Position numbers and translations under genes: made by a program. This document shows, in pieces, positions 47,061 to 58,700 of a stretch of 64,000 bases of DNA. Each line of letters begins with the position of its first letter. Position 1 is the stretch's first letter. The stretch is from Hyphochytrium catenoides. Lineage: Eukaryota > Sar > Hyphochytriomycetes > Hyphochytriales > Hyphochytriaceae. The notes beneath the pieces were generated by a model that saw only the letters and a program-made list of their open reading frames with translations, was not told the origin of the DNA and made no database searches. The stretch spans positions 62,001 to 126,000 of the forward strand of contig FLMG01000135.1 in assembly GCA_900088475.1 (NCBI GenBank), read 5' to 3'.

Positions 47061-49399
47061 TGTCCTGTCTTTTGTCACCGACACCTTTTGATCCTACCCC
47101 ACAGAGTACGAGTACGATCTCCTTCGGATTGATCTGGAACCCTCTGAATGCGGAATGGCTAACTCGTAAGATCGAAGGCAGCGGCTACTCGCAGTGGTCA
47201 TCCTCCGGTGAGGCTGAAAAGGTTGGACGTGCCGTCAACTCCTTTCACCTTTCGTCAGAACCCATGGCCTTCTTTATCACCAGCAAGCATGAGAATTCAT
47301 GAAAGGACAATCGAATGTAATAGGACCGTCAAGAAGAAGAGAACAGAGGGCCATGAGGGTGAGCACACACTTCTACTCGTCGGATGATATCAAAAGAAGT
47401 CTGGACGCTGGCTAGCCCGCACGGCTCCACTTGGGAGCCATGACAGTTCAACTGCTTGCAACCACTGGGGCGGAGCCGATACATGTAGGGGATACCCGTC
47501 CCCTTCATATTTCCGCGGTGGTGTCCGTCGTTACACCGAGGATGGGGGTAGCGTTTGTAACGAACGAATCAGTGATTTTGATGAAAGAAAACATCATGAG
47601 GGTGCATGCGAATGATGGTGGGAGCGCCCTATGAATAAGAAAGCTACGTACTCGTCGGCAGCTTATTAGTTGTGCCCAAAGAAAGAATGAGGTGTCATAA
47701 AAGAGGTCAACCTCTTAACCCATTAGAGTGGTGGTGGGAAGAGCCTTTGTCGATGGTTAACCAGCAGTTTCTCGTTTCATCTAGTGAAGTAGCTGATAGC
47801 TGCGTTTATTTAGGATACTTGGACTGATGAAATGAGACACCACCACCATGATAATGATGCTGCCGGATTGAGTGTTGTTAGGACACACCAATTAATGATG
47901 TAAGGTGGGAAGATACCGCCCAAGTCAGGATAAAGTCGCTGTAAGGGCTTCAGCAGAGCGTCTGGCTACGATACTTGAGTGACATCGAAAACAATGAACG
48001 GATGGCCACGAATAATGGAGGGCGTCTTAGCGAAAGGCACTACCAGAGCTATAGCTATCATTGACTGCTGCACCCATTTCTCTGTCGATATTGCTGGCCT
48101 TCTAATAGAACTACTCAGTCAATGACCCGACCGCCCACACCAAGCATCATTTGGCATGAGAACAGCTGGCCTCCATCATCCTCACCCGAGCAACAACGGA
48201 AGGAATGATGTACACCAAACTATTATCATAATATAGTGCTGACTGGCATCTCGGTGGCTAAACTTGCGATTTTTAGAAGAGCCTGAATAATAATCCACTG
48301 TTGTTGTTGACTTCTTCCATCATCGTCTCGGCGTCTCGAAAAGGAATAGAGCGCTCATCTAGCCCTGGACGGGCGAATGCAGGGATGGTGATGATGAAGT
48401 CACCGAAAGACCTTGATCATATATAATAGTCGGATCTATATTACGATAATATGATCGAAAAGTCTGACTGACTCCCCTGCTGCTGCTCGCTGGCAACATC
48501 ATGGACATAGTTCGCCATGAGCAATCAGACCATAAAACCCTCTGTCGGCCGCTCGGCGCTGAAAGGTTCTAAGACGATCATCACCCACCGCCCTATTATA
48601 CTATTAGACTATCGATGATACTGTCAAGAGCTGTCGAGACATGAAGAAGAGATCCTATCGAGAGATGACGATGCTCTTGGATCAGAGTGTATGTGCAAAG
48701 AGAGGAGTTCCTACAAGGGAGAACGAGATCATCAATATCATCCACAGATCAGAGGTCTTATTATTTATTGATTGCAGTAGGTTCCAGGTGCTGTTGTTTG
48801 GTCTGTGACTTCTTGACTTCTTTAGACTGGAACAGTTACTAATTGACGCTGTAATGATCTTCAGGCTAAGGTTATCATGAGTGATTCTTCGTGCAGATGT
48901 AGAAGAGAGAAGGGTGAAATCGAAAGAGAGATCGCGCCAATCCAGATGTTCTACGTTCTAGTTTTATTGTACTTGTAGAACTACATATGCGAAATTGTAA
49001 GGATTTCTGAACACCAGTAGGAACTATTGAGTTTTTGCGTTATTTCACATAGTAAATCACAATAGTTGTTGATCGTTGATGACTGATGCCAGTGCAGCAG
49101 CCTGAGAGTAAGACGCATGATCTCATCTCTCCTCCACGGAGACCTTCGAGCCCTTTGATATCTTGCTCATGAGGTTATGGATAGTAGTGGGTTGTAGGAA
49201 GGAGGAGGCAGCATCCGCTAATCGAGAGATTAGTTCCCAGATCCGCGTTGGCCTGTAACGAACAACGATCCAGCTCTTCTGAATTTCAGGCCCCACCTCC
49301 ATCTGTCCTAGACAATAAGTACTAAAACGAGAATGTCAGGCTGAAGTATGATAGTTATCGAGCCTAGTTGAGCATTATACCTTTGCCTCTTATACCGAG
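47061..49399. other. About 2.3 kb gene-free divergent intergenic region
   Basis: This lies between the start of the ERGIC-like gene and the start of the UBN-like gene. Frames at 47060-47302 and 47431-47634 (plus) are short and featureless. The rest has frequent stops in all frames and many tcatcatc/gatgatg motifs. I see no tRNA-like cloverleaf by eye and no transposon ends. Confidence 0.5.
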
Positions 49400-52300
49400 A
49401 TGGGGAATGTCGATGGTGATGGAACGAACGGCCCCAAACCGGTGGGGGCCCCGGTGCAGAAGAAACGCGTGGCTCTTATAACACTCGCGCCAGGCCATGG
49501 CTTGCCAGCAGCAGTCTCACCAGACGGTCCGACTAATAACTATGGTGCCGCAGTGGTCCCTAGACCACAGAACTGCATCCGATTCGTCGTCTCGCTTAAG
49601 GAAAACCCTGAAGTCAGTCTTAAGCAGCTTATTCGTCAGGCAGGGAAGGTAGGCATGTACTGCTTGCAAATTTGTGCCTTGCTAACTTTCTTTCCCTTTC
49701 AGCATCATGCAAAGCTGGCCACCCCCTTCAAAGCCCCTGAGGCCGAGCACGATGAGGTAAGTTATTGACGTGGATTGATAGCTTGTCGGGCGGGAGGCAC
49801 TAATTTGATTCCATTGGTCTAACTCGTTTAGAAAAAGCCGATTGAGAAGATTGAGGCCAACGATAGCCACCTTAGGCAGCCCCTGCCTGCAGCCACGAAC
49901 CGCTATAATGTCATTGAGAAGCTTGAACAGAAGTATGCCGGCGTCCAAGGTAAGCTATGACGCTCCTCGCAGCTTCAACCCGGATTCTAATGGATCTAGC
50001 AGTGAAGAACGATGAGGTGGACTTGGAAGCCTCATCTGGAGAGGACTCAGACGATTGGTATGACATGGACGACCCCTTCGTTGATGACTCGGAGCTCGTG
50101 CAGGAGGTGAACAAACAGGTAAGCGTTTGGTTACCTCGAAACTTCTGCGCCCGAACTACGTTAAGCTAAGCCCCTTCTCGGGCTCTGAAGAGGGCCAGTA
50201 GATTGACGAAGACCAAGCACGAAGGGTTTTTCATAAACAAAGGCACCGAGATTGAAGTAGTAAATAATAGGTAGCCTCTTAGTTTATTCCTCTCCCACTC
50301 CCCTCCATCCATGTGGGCGCCCGCTTGGTAGTTCACAGTCCTTCTCACTACTTTTCTCACAGTCCTTCTCACTACTTTTCTACGCTTCTCTCGCTCCTTT
50401 CCTCCCGCCGTGGTGGGTAATGTTACCCTGACTGAAACAGCCAAGCTGTTGAGATAGAAGGTGAAATGGTACACAGAAAGGCTTTAAAGGCAAGTGCAAG
50501 ATTTCTCCTCTGTCGTTTTTGACACTTCATCCCTCGCAAACCCTAACCCCTTTTCACTGATAAATGAAGACAAAGCCCACGAAAGCGAACAAGAAGGGAC
50601 TCAAGCCTGGTCGGGGTAGGAAGGAATATATGGAGGATTGGGACGCCGCAGCTGACGAATGGAAGCCGGGAACTGAGATAGAGGCAGCCATAGAGGAGCT
50701 GAAGAGGGCCTCTAAAGGTGCGCGGGGGTGACACCTCCCCCCATACCTTGACTTACATCATTGACTTACCACTTTCTGCTTTCACCGTTAAAGAGGGATC
50801 CAAAGCTACCTCTGTCAAGTACTTCCCACGTCATTTGGATGATCATCTCGCCAAGGTATTAGGTGCTACGTGCACTCTTTACGTTGTCTCTCTTCCAGCT
50901 AGTTCTGTACTTCACTGTGATCCGTGATCGCGCATGAGGATAATAGCGACCTGATGATCCAGGTTGACGCGCTCGTATTGGCCAAACACAATAGAAAGCG
51001 GCCCAACGCGTACTTTGCCCGATTGATGAGGTTTCTTCCTTACTCAAATTCAGTTCTTAAGGTAAGAGATATTGTTGCTGTCATCGTCTTTTAAAGTGAG
51101 ACTTTCTTATTGTGGACGCAGAATTCTATGGTGCGGTTGCAGGCAAGAGACGAGGCGGCGACCGCAAAGAAGGACTTTAAGAAGCAATTAAGTGCATTAC
51201 AGGCAATTGTATGATAAGTTGTAGCTGTCCTGACATCTGCACCTACTGACCCTGTCTCCGCCTATTACCAAGATCAAAGGAAGAAGCGAGAGCTTCATAG
51301 AAGAAAAGCTTAGTGAGTTTGTATGGGATGCGGACTCGAAGCTTCTTCTATACAACACTGTCACAGCCCATGAACATTATGTAAGCAAAGCCAACGAGTA
51401 CAGGTAAATGGGCTCTTTCTTCTCGACCATGAGCTGCAAGCCATCAATGAAATTGTTCCTGCAGGGACAAGCTTAAGCCGCTAGATCGGAAGATAATGCA
51501 GGAGCAAGACTACAAGAAGCTCAAGCCCTTGAGAGAGAAAGCGAAGTTGTGGACCAAGGTAGTGTTACACTATCTCTCAACTCCCTTGATAAATTTATCC
51601 TTCATCTTGTTAGGCGTCTTCTCCAACCTCATTCCCTCTCAGCCTATCTCCCTTCTTTGGCTGGGACTATTTCTAGCCTCATCTTTCTTCTACCATGGGG
51701 TACAGATCGCCAGCTTCTTTCCGAAAGAAATGCAGTTGGACGCTGAGAAGATCAAGAAAGCCTACGTTTCTATCAGCCGGTCCGAGAAGCGCCGCAGGGA
51801 GAGAGAGGGAGAATCAGTTGAAGTTGAAAAGGAAGAATTGAGCGAATGTAAGAGCTGCAAGCTCTTCTTCCGCTTCCTGAAGTCACCTTCTCTGAATGCT
51901 CCTGTTATCAATGTACCGGAGGTCGCTACTATCATCTTATCACTAGTTTGAAATCAACCTCGCATGATTTAAGTCTTTGCGTCTTCGACCACCCCCTTAT
52001 CTTACTGGTCTCATGTTGTATTCAGCGTCAAGGCCCAAGAAGAAGGTGAAGACAAGCTCTGCTGAGCTCAAGGGCTCGGCAGGCAAACCGTCGAAGAACG
52101 ACATCGCCATAGATGCTCGACCACCGTCGCTTAAGAGGCCTAAGCCTTTGGAGAACAAGAAGACGAAACCAAGCTCTAGCGTGAAGAAAGAGAAAAGCAA
52201 GTCTGGAACAGGCTCGGGAGAGAAGGATTCGGCAACGACTGGGAAAAAGAAAAGCAAGAGTATACACGCCAAAGACAGCGATCTGGCCAGGAAGGACAGT

Positions 52301-52486
52301 AAGGGAGGTGAAAGGCCGACGGAAACCTCATCTCCACAGAAAACAAGTACCGTAGAACGGCTATCTAGTGCAGCTTCTTCGCCTGCTAGGGGACAAGCAC
52401 AATCGAAGGGGCCTATCCGCGGGCGTGAGTTTGACGAATGCCCATCCTTCGATGAGGCGGACTTTAGGCTTGGTGCTGTCCGATAG
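49400..52486 (+). CDS. Ubinuclein/HPC2-type subunit of the HIRA histone H3.3 chaperone complex
   Basis: Fourteen exons join in phase: 49400-49648, 49703-49756, 49832-49949, 50000-50118, 50191-50270, 50441-50489, 50570-50717, 50794-50855, 50963-51061, 51122-51208, 51273-51403, 51465-51558, 51706-51847 and 52026-52486, giving 630 residues. The HRD domain is unmistakable: SSGEDSDDWYDMDDPFVDDS followed by ELVQEVNKQ, then TKHEGFFINKGTEIE. The N-terminus has IRFVVSLKENPEVSLKQLI. The middle helical domain carries KRPNAYFARLMRFLPYSNSV, and the C-terminus is Lys/Ser rich with a possible bipartite nuclear signal (SRPKKKVK). In fungi and animals this subunit binds HIRA and H3.3-H4 for replication-independent nucleosome assembly. 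One intron (50490-50569) appears to be a GC-AG intron. Confidence 0.88.
50333..50380 (+). repeat. Perfect 24-bp tandem duplication in an intron of the UBN-like gene
   Basis: The unit tcacagtccttctcactact(tttc) occurs at 50333-50356 and again at 50357-50380, directly abutting, inside the intron 50271-50440. Confidence 0.95.
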
Positions 52487-53696
52487 TCCACGAAGGAATT
52501 TGCGAGGGGTAGTGAGCACTTTTTGCTGCTGCGTCCAAGGAGAATGTATGTTAGCATGGGCTTGGCCTCTTCTTGTATATTGAGCACACCAATTATGCAA
52601 TGAATGACCTTAACCTGTTGCTAAGAGGCAAAGGTAGTAGTCGACAGCGAACGGAGGCTCAGCCTCGCCTCATGAGCTCTTTGCTGACGAGCTGAAGGAT
52701 CTCTGACGCTCTGGTAACCTTTCGTGGAGCTGAAGTACTTGGGCTTACCCATTAAGTTGACCCTTGTTATCTATTATCTTCTGACCTCCCTCTGCTGTCT
52801 TCAAGTGCATGGGATCTGGGAGCTGTGCAAACCTGGGCCCCATATCAAATACGCCGTTACAATCTGTCATCCAGAGTGGGTGGGAACAGAGTAGCTCTTT
52901 TCGCTTAATTTAGAGCTGGGATGGGTGGGCCAACGGGTGACTTCCCGATTTGTTGAGGTTTGATGTTGAAGTTTGAAGACGGTGATGGGCAACAGGAGAG
53001 CCAGCTCTGAGGGCACGGCGGTCTATGGCTCGTAGTAGATGCGTCGTGAGTAGAAGGGGAGACGCCAGCTAGCCACAGCATGACGAAGAGAGAGAGAAAG
53101 AAGAAAGAGAGAGAAAGGAAGAGAGAGAGAGAGAGCGTTGGAGATGGAAGCCTACGCAGGGTAAATCAGCGCGACGAAGGAGAGAAGAGAGGAGTGAGGG
53201 AGAAGAGGAAAGAAAAGAGCCAGAGGAGCAAAGGACAGAGAGAAGAAGGGCAAGTGACGAGGAAGGGCAAGAGTGACGAGACGTCATCGAAGAGATGGGA
53301 AGGAAAAGTGCAGCCTTGCCAGTAACAGGAGACAGCTGAGGTTTTAGCTAGAGCAGCTACATAGAATGGATAGGTCTGGAAGAAAAACACGCTGTGGGGG
53401 AACAAATGTAGGACGGGGCCTTTCTGGTCATCCTGAAATGCTATCAATGAAGAGGAAGAAAAGAGCGGCGAAGCAGGAGACTAGTTGTAGCTGAGAGACG
53501 AGGACGAACGTGAAAGAGGAGACCGTGATATAGAAGTCAAAGAAACAAGCAGAGAGACCTTATCAATAGTAAATGGGACCTTATACTCTCATCTCCCTCT
53601 AACTTCACCACCTCTGAGAGCCCAGTGGCTTATCATCTGAACATTTATTTGATAGCCAGAGATCTTGCTCTAAACCTTACTACGGGACGCACCACT
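52487..53696. other. Intergenic region with a purine-rich tract
   Basis: The first half holds no supportable gene. Around 53080-53300 the plus strand is dominated by GA, GAA and AGAG repeats. The open frames there (Lys/Arg/Glu-only on plus, Ser/Leu-rich on minus) are composition artefacts. The tract precedes the DUF5690 gene and could be promoter-associated GAGA-type sequence. Confidence 0.55.
53080..53300 (+). repeat. Purine (GA/GAA) low-complexity tract
   Basis: Long run of gagagagaaagaaagaag-type sequence, strongly strand-asymmetric. Confidence 0.85.
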
Positions 53697-55516
53697 ATGG
53701 AGAAAAAAGACGGTGTTATGTGGTCCACCAATGTTCAACCCTGGCGGCGATCAAAGCGCCTGACAGCCTACCTACAGCAATCCAGCAAGTGGGTTCTCAC
53801 ACTCTATGCTGCGGCCACCAGCTGCACCATCTATCTCATCATCTATGGCTTCAGACGACCATGGACGTCAGGAGATTGGGGAGAACAGAAGATCTTTGGG
53901 TTGAACCGTAAGGTGGCAATGCAAATATGTCAGACCATGGGGATTGTTCTCGGAAAAGCCAGCACAGTCTATGTTGCCAGCAACTTGCAAGATTCCTCTC
54001 GTTTCTCAGCCCTCTGCGGTCTCCCTCTTCTCTCTGTTTTGATGTGGATAGGGGTCGGTCTTACTTATGACACCACGTGGGGCCCTCTCCTCTTCATCTT
54101 CTTTACTGCCGCTCCTCTGGCTTATGCCTGGTCTCTTCTCTACCGCTATTTGGAGGGCCGTAGCACAGGTGACTTCCTTGGCGCCGTCCTGTCCTCAGCG
54201 ATGATCTTTGGCAGCGGCATTGCAAAGTCCTTAGGTGGCGCAGTGGAGCCCGTTGTAGGGAGTCAATGGATGCCAACAGCTTGCTGCTTTTTACTCCTTC
54301 CTATTTACCTGGCAGCCTGCTATCTGATAGACAGCCTTCCACCTCCTTCTTCGAGTGAACAGGAAAAATATGGCGTAAGACAGGCCATGTCTAGAGCCCA
54401 GCAGCGGGAGTTCTTTGTTAAATATTGGCCGGGGCTACTTCCTACCACCGTCTCTTACGTGCTTCTTTCTGCCATCAAGGACTTCCGAGACACTTTTCAG
54501 GCTGAAATTTTCTCGGAGGCGGCGGCATGGAACGGCAAAGGTGAAGGTCTGGAAGGGGGAGGCTTGCCCGACCCTGCCACGTATACCGCCACAGAGGTGC
54601 CTGTTACGGTGTTCATTCTCTTTGCTCTTAGCTCGCTTAACCTCATTGAAGACAGCGGAAAGAGTGTTATCATTCAGTACATTCTACAGCTTCTGGGTAC
54701 GTCATCAGCCCATCTAACCCTCGCTCACTTCTAGCTACGTCTCATTGCACGTACTCTTCGTTGCCCTCCTGCCTTGTTTGTCGATGTCTCCCCTCTCTGG
54801 CATCCTGTTGTTGAACTCCTCTCGAAAGCATGTCAACCTACTAGGTACATTCGCCTTTCTCTCTGACATTTAAGTTGCATCGTCCTAGCCAACCTTCCTA
54901 ACTGAGGACTGCTGTAGGGCTCGTGCTTTGCATCCTTTCGCAGTTACTCTTCAACGCGGAGTACCTCAGTGTGGGCGTGTGGTATGTTGCGATTGGTATT
55001 GGGAGCTTCCTGGCGTTCCTTCCAACTGGATCCATGCTTTATGATCGGCTGATGGGAGCTATCAAGCAGCCTGGAACAGCTGTCTTCATGATCAACATCT
55101 CAGACACTGCCGGCTACTCTGGGACGATCTTGTTGCTGCTATTTCAATCGTTCGGGTCAGGGAGCTACCTTCTTGTAGAGGATCAGAAGAGCGGAGGCGT
55201 CACTGGACCAAAGAGTAGAGGGACTTATACAGCGTCATTGGGAACATTCATCATCTATGGGTGTTCGTTGTGCGCACTCTCTCTCCTTTGGGCTCTCGTC
55301 TACTGGGGCAGAACAATATTGCGCATCCGCTCTGGAGTGCGCAATACTACATCGAAGGGGACGACAGCAGTGGCGATAGATGGAGGAGAAGGCGATGCTG
55401 GAGTAGGAGTTGGAGCGCAGAAGGGAGAGGCGATAGTGCTCTCTAGTGTCAAGCTTTCAGAGAGTTCGGAAGGAATGAGGAGGGTCGCCAGCAATAGTGG
55501 CCAAGCTTCAACATGA
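53697..55516 (+). CDS. DUF5690-family multi-pass membrane protein
   Basis: Three exons, 53697-~54700, 54735-54844 and 54918-55516, give about 570 residues. The first join is ambiguous: donor at 54697 or 54701; only the latter keeps phase. About 12 hydrophobic helices are visible. Hallmarks of this transporter-like family are TIYLIIYGFRRPWT near the N-terminus, QTMGIVLGKASTVYVAS, the YLEGRSTGDFLGA loop, IPPP-like DSLPPPSSS, then SAIKDFRDTFQAEIFSEAAA, LAFLPTGSMLYDRLMGAIKQ and INISDTAGYSGTILLLLFQS followed by FG. The substrate is unknown. The family is best known to me from bacteria, which makes its presence in an intron-containing gene interesting. The C-terminal ~60 residues are hydrophilic and Gly/Ser rich. 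Alternative GTG/TTG-started upstream frames (53625) are unlikely. Confidence 0.8.
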
Positions 55517-55772
55517 GAGATAGACCTTGTAAGCCCTCCAGGGTATAATTGAATGACAATTTAAGTTACATCATGAACAGGGGAACATGTAGCCTTTCTG
55601 TGGCTCGATGGTCCTTTCTCCTTGATCAGTCTTCATCGGCTTCCCGCTTGTTCTCTATATGCTAGGCCATACCTCAGCCGTACACACCAGGTGGAGGGAC
55701 CGAGAGAAGAGCTGGAGAAACCCGAGTCCAGAAGGCATGTCGCTGACTGGCTCTAATGCGCGCAGGGTCTGT

Positions 55773-58700
55773 TTAAGCTTTTCTGGACTTCTTCTTTGCA
55801 TTGCCCTTATTGACAGCTTTCCTTTTGATCGACGCGACCAGCTGGGCGACTGACACGTCCTGGAAGGGGACAGCAAAAGTAACAGCGTTTAGCGAGACTT
55901 TACTTTTGTTCTGAACCTTTGTCTCTCCTATCCACTCCAGCGTCTTTCGCTGTTTTCAGGGTCTCTATGTTGCTCTCCTGGCTCTTGACTCTGACAGGTC
56001 TCAGTTCTCTGAAGTGTCTCTTGGGATGTAAATGTCTCTCTCCCGTTCCACTTGACCTTTCTTACCGGCGGAGCCTGTTCGCCTGAGACTCCATTCGCAC
56101 TTGATGAGCCGTCATGCCCCTCCTTGGCTGCAACTGCGTCCTTCTTCCCGCGCTGCTCCTTCAGGCGGCGCTGTCGTTCCTTCATTAGCTGCTGCATGGC
56201 CTGTTGCAAAGTGTTTGTGTTAGGAGTCCACGGCCAGTCAGTACTAACTAGCAACCAGATGCGACACCCCATCGCACTCCTTTTTCTAGCATCCCTCCTG
56301 CAACCACGCACAGTACTGGCCAAGCGAAACGATGCATTGACATGTACCATTTGGCGTCAACGCGCCTTTCCGCTTCGTTGCTCTGAACTACCGGTGACAT
56401 CGGTTCTATGAGCCCTATTCGGACACTTACATTGGACTCTTTAAACCTCGAATCGGTGGGATCGATCGCAAACTTGTCACTGTCTCCAAAGAGAGCACCA
56501 AAGCGGTCGTCTCGTAAATCAATCGTAAAGTCCTCCTGTAGCGCTGCCCCACTTTGGCGCTGCTCCTCCTTCTTCTTCCTCTTTCCCCTTAACTTTTTGT
56601 TGGCCAGAGCATCCCGTCGGAGAATAGCATTCATATCGAAATCACGCCGAAGTTCTTCCTCCTGAACATGCGTGAGATCCAAGCACAGGTCAGGCCAACG
56701 GGGGAAGAAGAAGAAGAGTAAAATGAAGGCATACAACCCAAAGACGAAATAGACAGCTATCGAGTACTTAAACATGGTCACAAGAGGGCTGGGGAAAGGG
56801 AACGCTGCATTGTAGTCTCACCTCATCACTTCTCATCAGCGTTTCCAGGTCCTCCTTTGTTGGCTCGTCCTCGTTATCCAGTCCAGCCTCGCCCTTCTTT
56901 TTGCCTTTTTCTTTTTGAGACGAGGTTTTCTCCTTTTCCCGTTTGACCGTCTCAACTTCACCATCCTTAGCGGCAAGCTTTTTCTGCCTCCGCCTTTCCT
57001 TCTTCTTCTCCTTCTTCTCTCTCTGGTACTTCTCCCAGGGTGTCTCCGTCTTCGAAGAGCAATAAATGATCGAGAGTCGGGTCAGAAGAGAAAGTCACTA
57101 GAGCACACAACAATTAACGAAGTAGTAGCGACGCGCCCTTGGACAGACGGTAGAAGATGGTCAAAGCATGGTAATGGACGATAAAGGCTAACGCAAGGCT
57201 GCCTCCTGATGATGACTTTAGACAGTCGTACCTTTTCCAAGTCCTTCTTCTTCTTCTTCTCAAGAATTTCCTTGCCCAAGTCAGGCACAAAGGTAAACTC
57301 CTTCTCTCCCTCTTCGTCATCATCTTCCTCTAATGGCTCCTCCAAGGCACTATCTGACTCGCCATCACTATTTCCAAGCAGAGCCTTATACTACACAAAG
57401 AAGAAAGTGAACTTTTCCATTGTGTCCACCCAGCTCACCACTAGAGAGGTAGCGAAATACGAAGAGAAGGAATGAGGGGGGAAAAGCTAGAATGGGAACC
57501 TCCTGTTCAGCCTACAGGCAGGTTTTAGGGGATAGAAAGCTTCCTGTAAACCCATGACAGGGGTGATGACTGAAAAGTCTCCTGCAGAACCGGCTCACCT
57601 TCCTTCGCAAATCCTTCACCTTCTTGTCACTTTTCTTTCCCTTGCTCTTGTTCCTATCTTCATCTATACGCTCGTCCCCTTCTTCTTCCTCAGCCTCATC
57701 CGACGAAGAAGCGGAAGCAATGAACGCTTGGAAATCTGAGTCCTGCATCTCTCTCCATTGATTGAATCGAGTCAACTTGCTGGCGCGTTCCTGTAAGGAT
57801 TGAAATCAAAGGAGACTTGTTAGACGAAGATCCTTTAAGGCAAAGCCTAGAACGAAAACGGGACGGAATTACTGAGCACTCAAGAAGCCAGCAAGAGCCA
57901 TTAGAGCCAACAGAGAGTATAGCCACAACCTGGTTCTAAAGGCAAATAGAATGCAAACGCGATTGTACGATGACGGCATCGCGACGTACCTCATCTTCAT
58001 CCTCCCACGAAAGGTCAACGTTTGTCTGCTGTAGAGCTTTGCTGGCAAACAAAGGAGGCCGGTAATTCGTCGGTACGGTGTGGGCCACCTCACGGGGTGG
58101 CGCATGGGAGAACTCCTGATCGTCAGGAATAAACCTCAAGTCAAATCGACATGAAGAGCGCTGTTGTTGAGGGAGAATAGTTAGATGGTGACCATTGGTA
58201 ACGTTAGCTGGCAATGATAATCAAACCGGAACTTTCTAGGGATAGTGAACGGCCACACGGCAGGGGCTAGCAGTATACCGTCGTAAGAAGAAAGGCACAT
58301 GGAAGTGGGGGATGTACTTCGAGCTTCCAATCACATGGAAACTTGGGATCGGTAGTCAAAAGTAGTAAAGGATTATGACCCAAGTCCTCGGCAGCAGCCC
58401 AACGACTCCTCACTTATAGCCAGCCAGGAAGGAAAAAAATGGGCCATAAAATGATCTAAGATCCGAGGCAGAGAACGCCCGCTAACCTCAAATTCCAACT
58501 TGTCACATTGGTCATATATCACAGCAGCTGTCCGGGCAGAATCGCAGGTGACGACGGCGAAGTAATACTTCAATTTCTGCCGCTCATAGCGCTTGATGCG
58601 AGCTTTCATCAGCTCTTCCTCTAAGAGTTTCTGCTTGTCGCTCTTACGCTCAAGCTTGAAAGGATCCTCATTGTCGTCCTCATCTGTATCACCATCTAGC

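Noticed and set aside
53080-53325. Open frame of Lys/Arg/Glu-only residues and a Ser/Leu-rich frame on the other strand
   Set aside because: Both are direct products of a GA-repeat tract; no splice sites, no domains.
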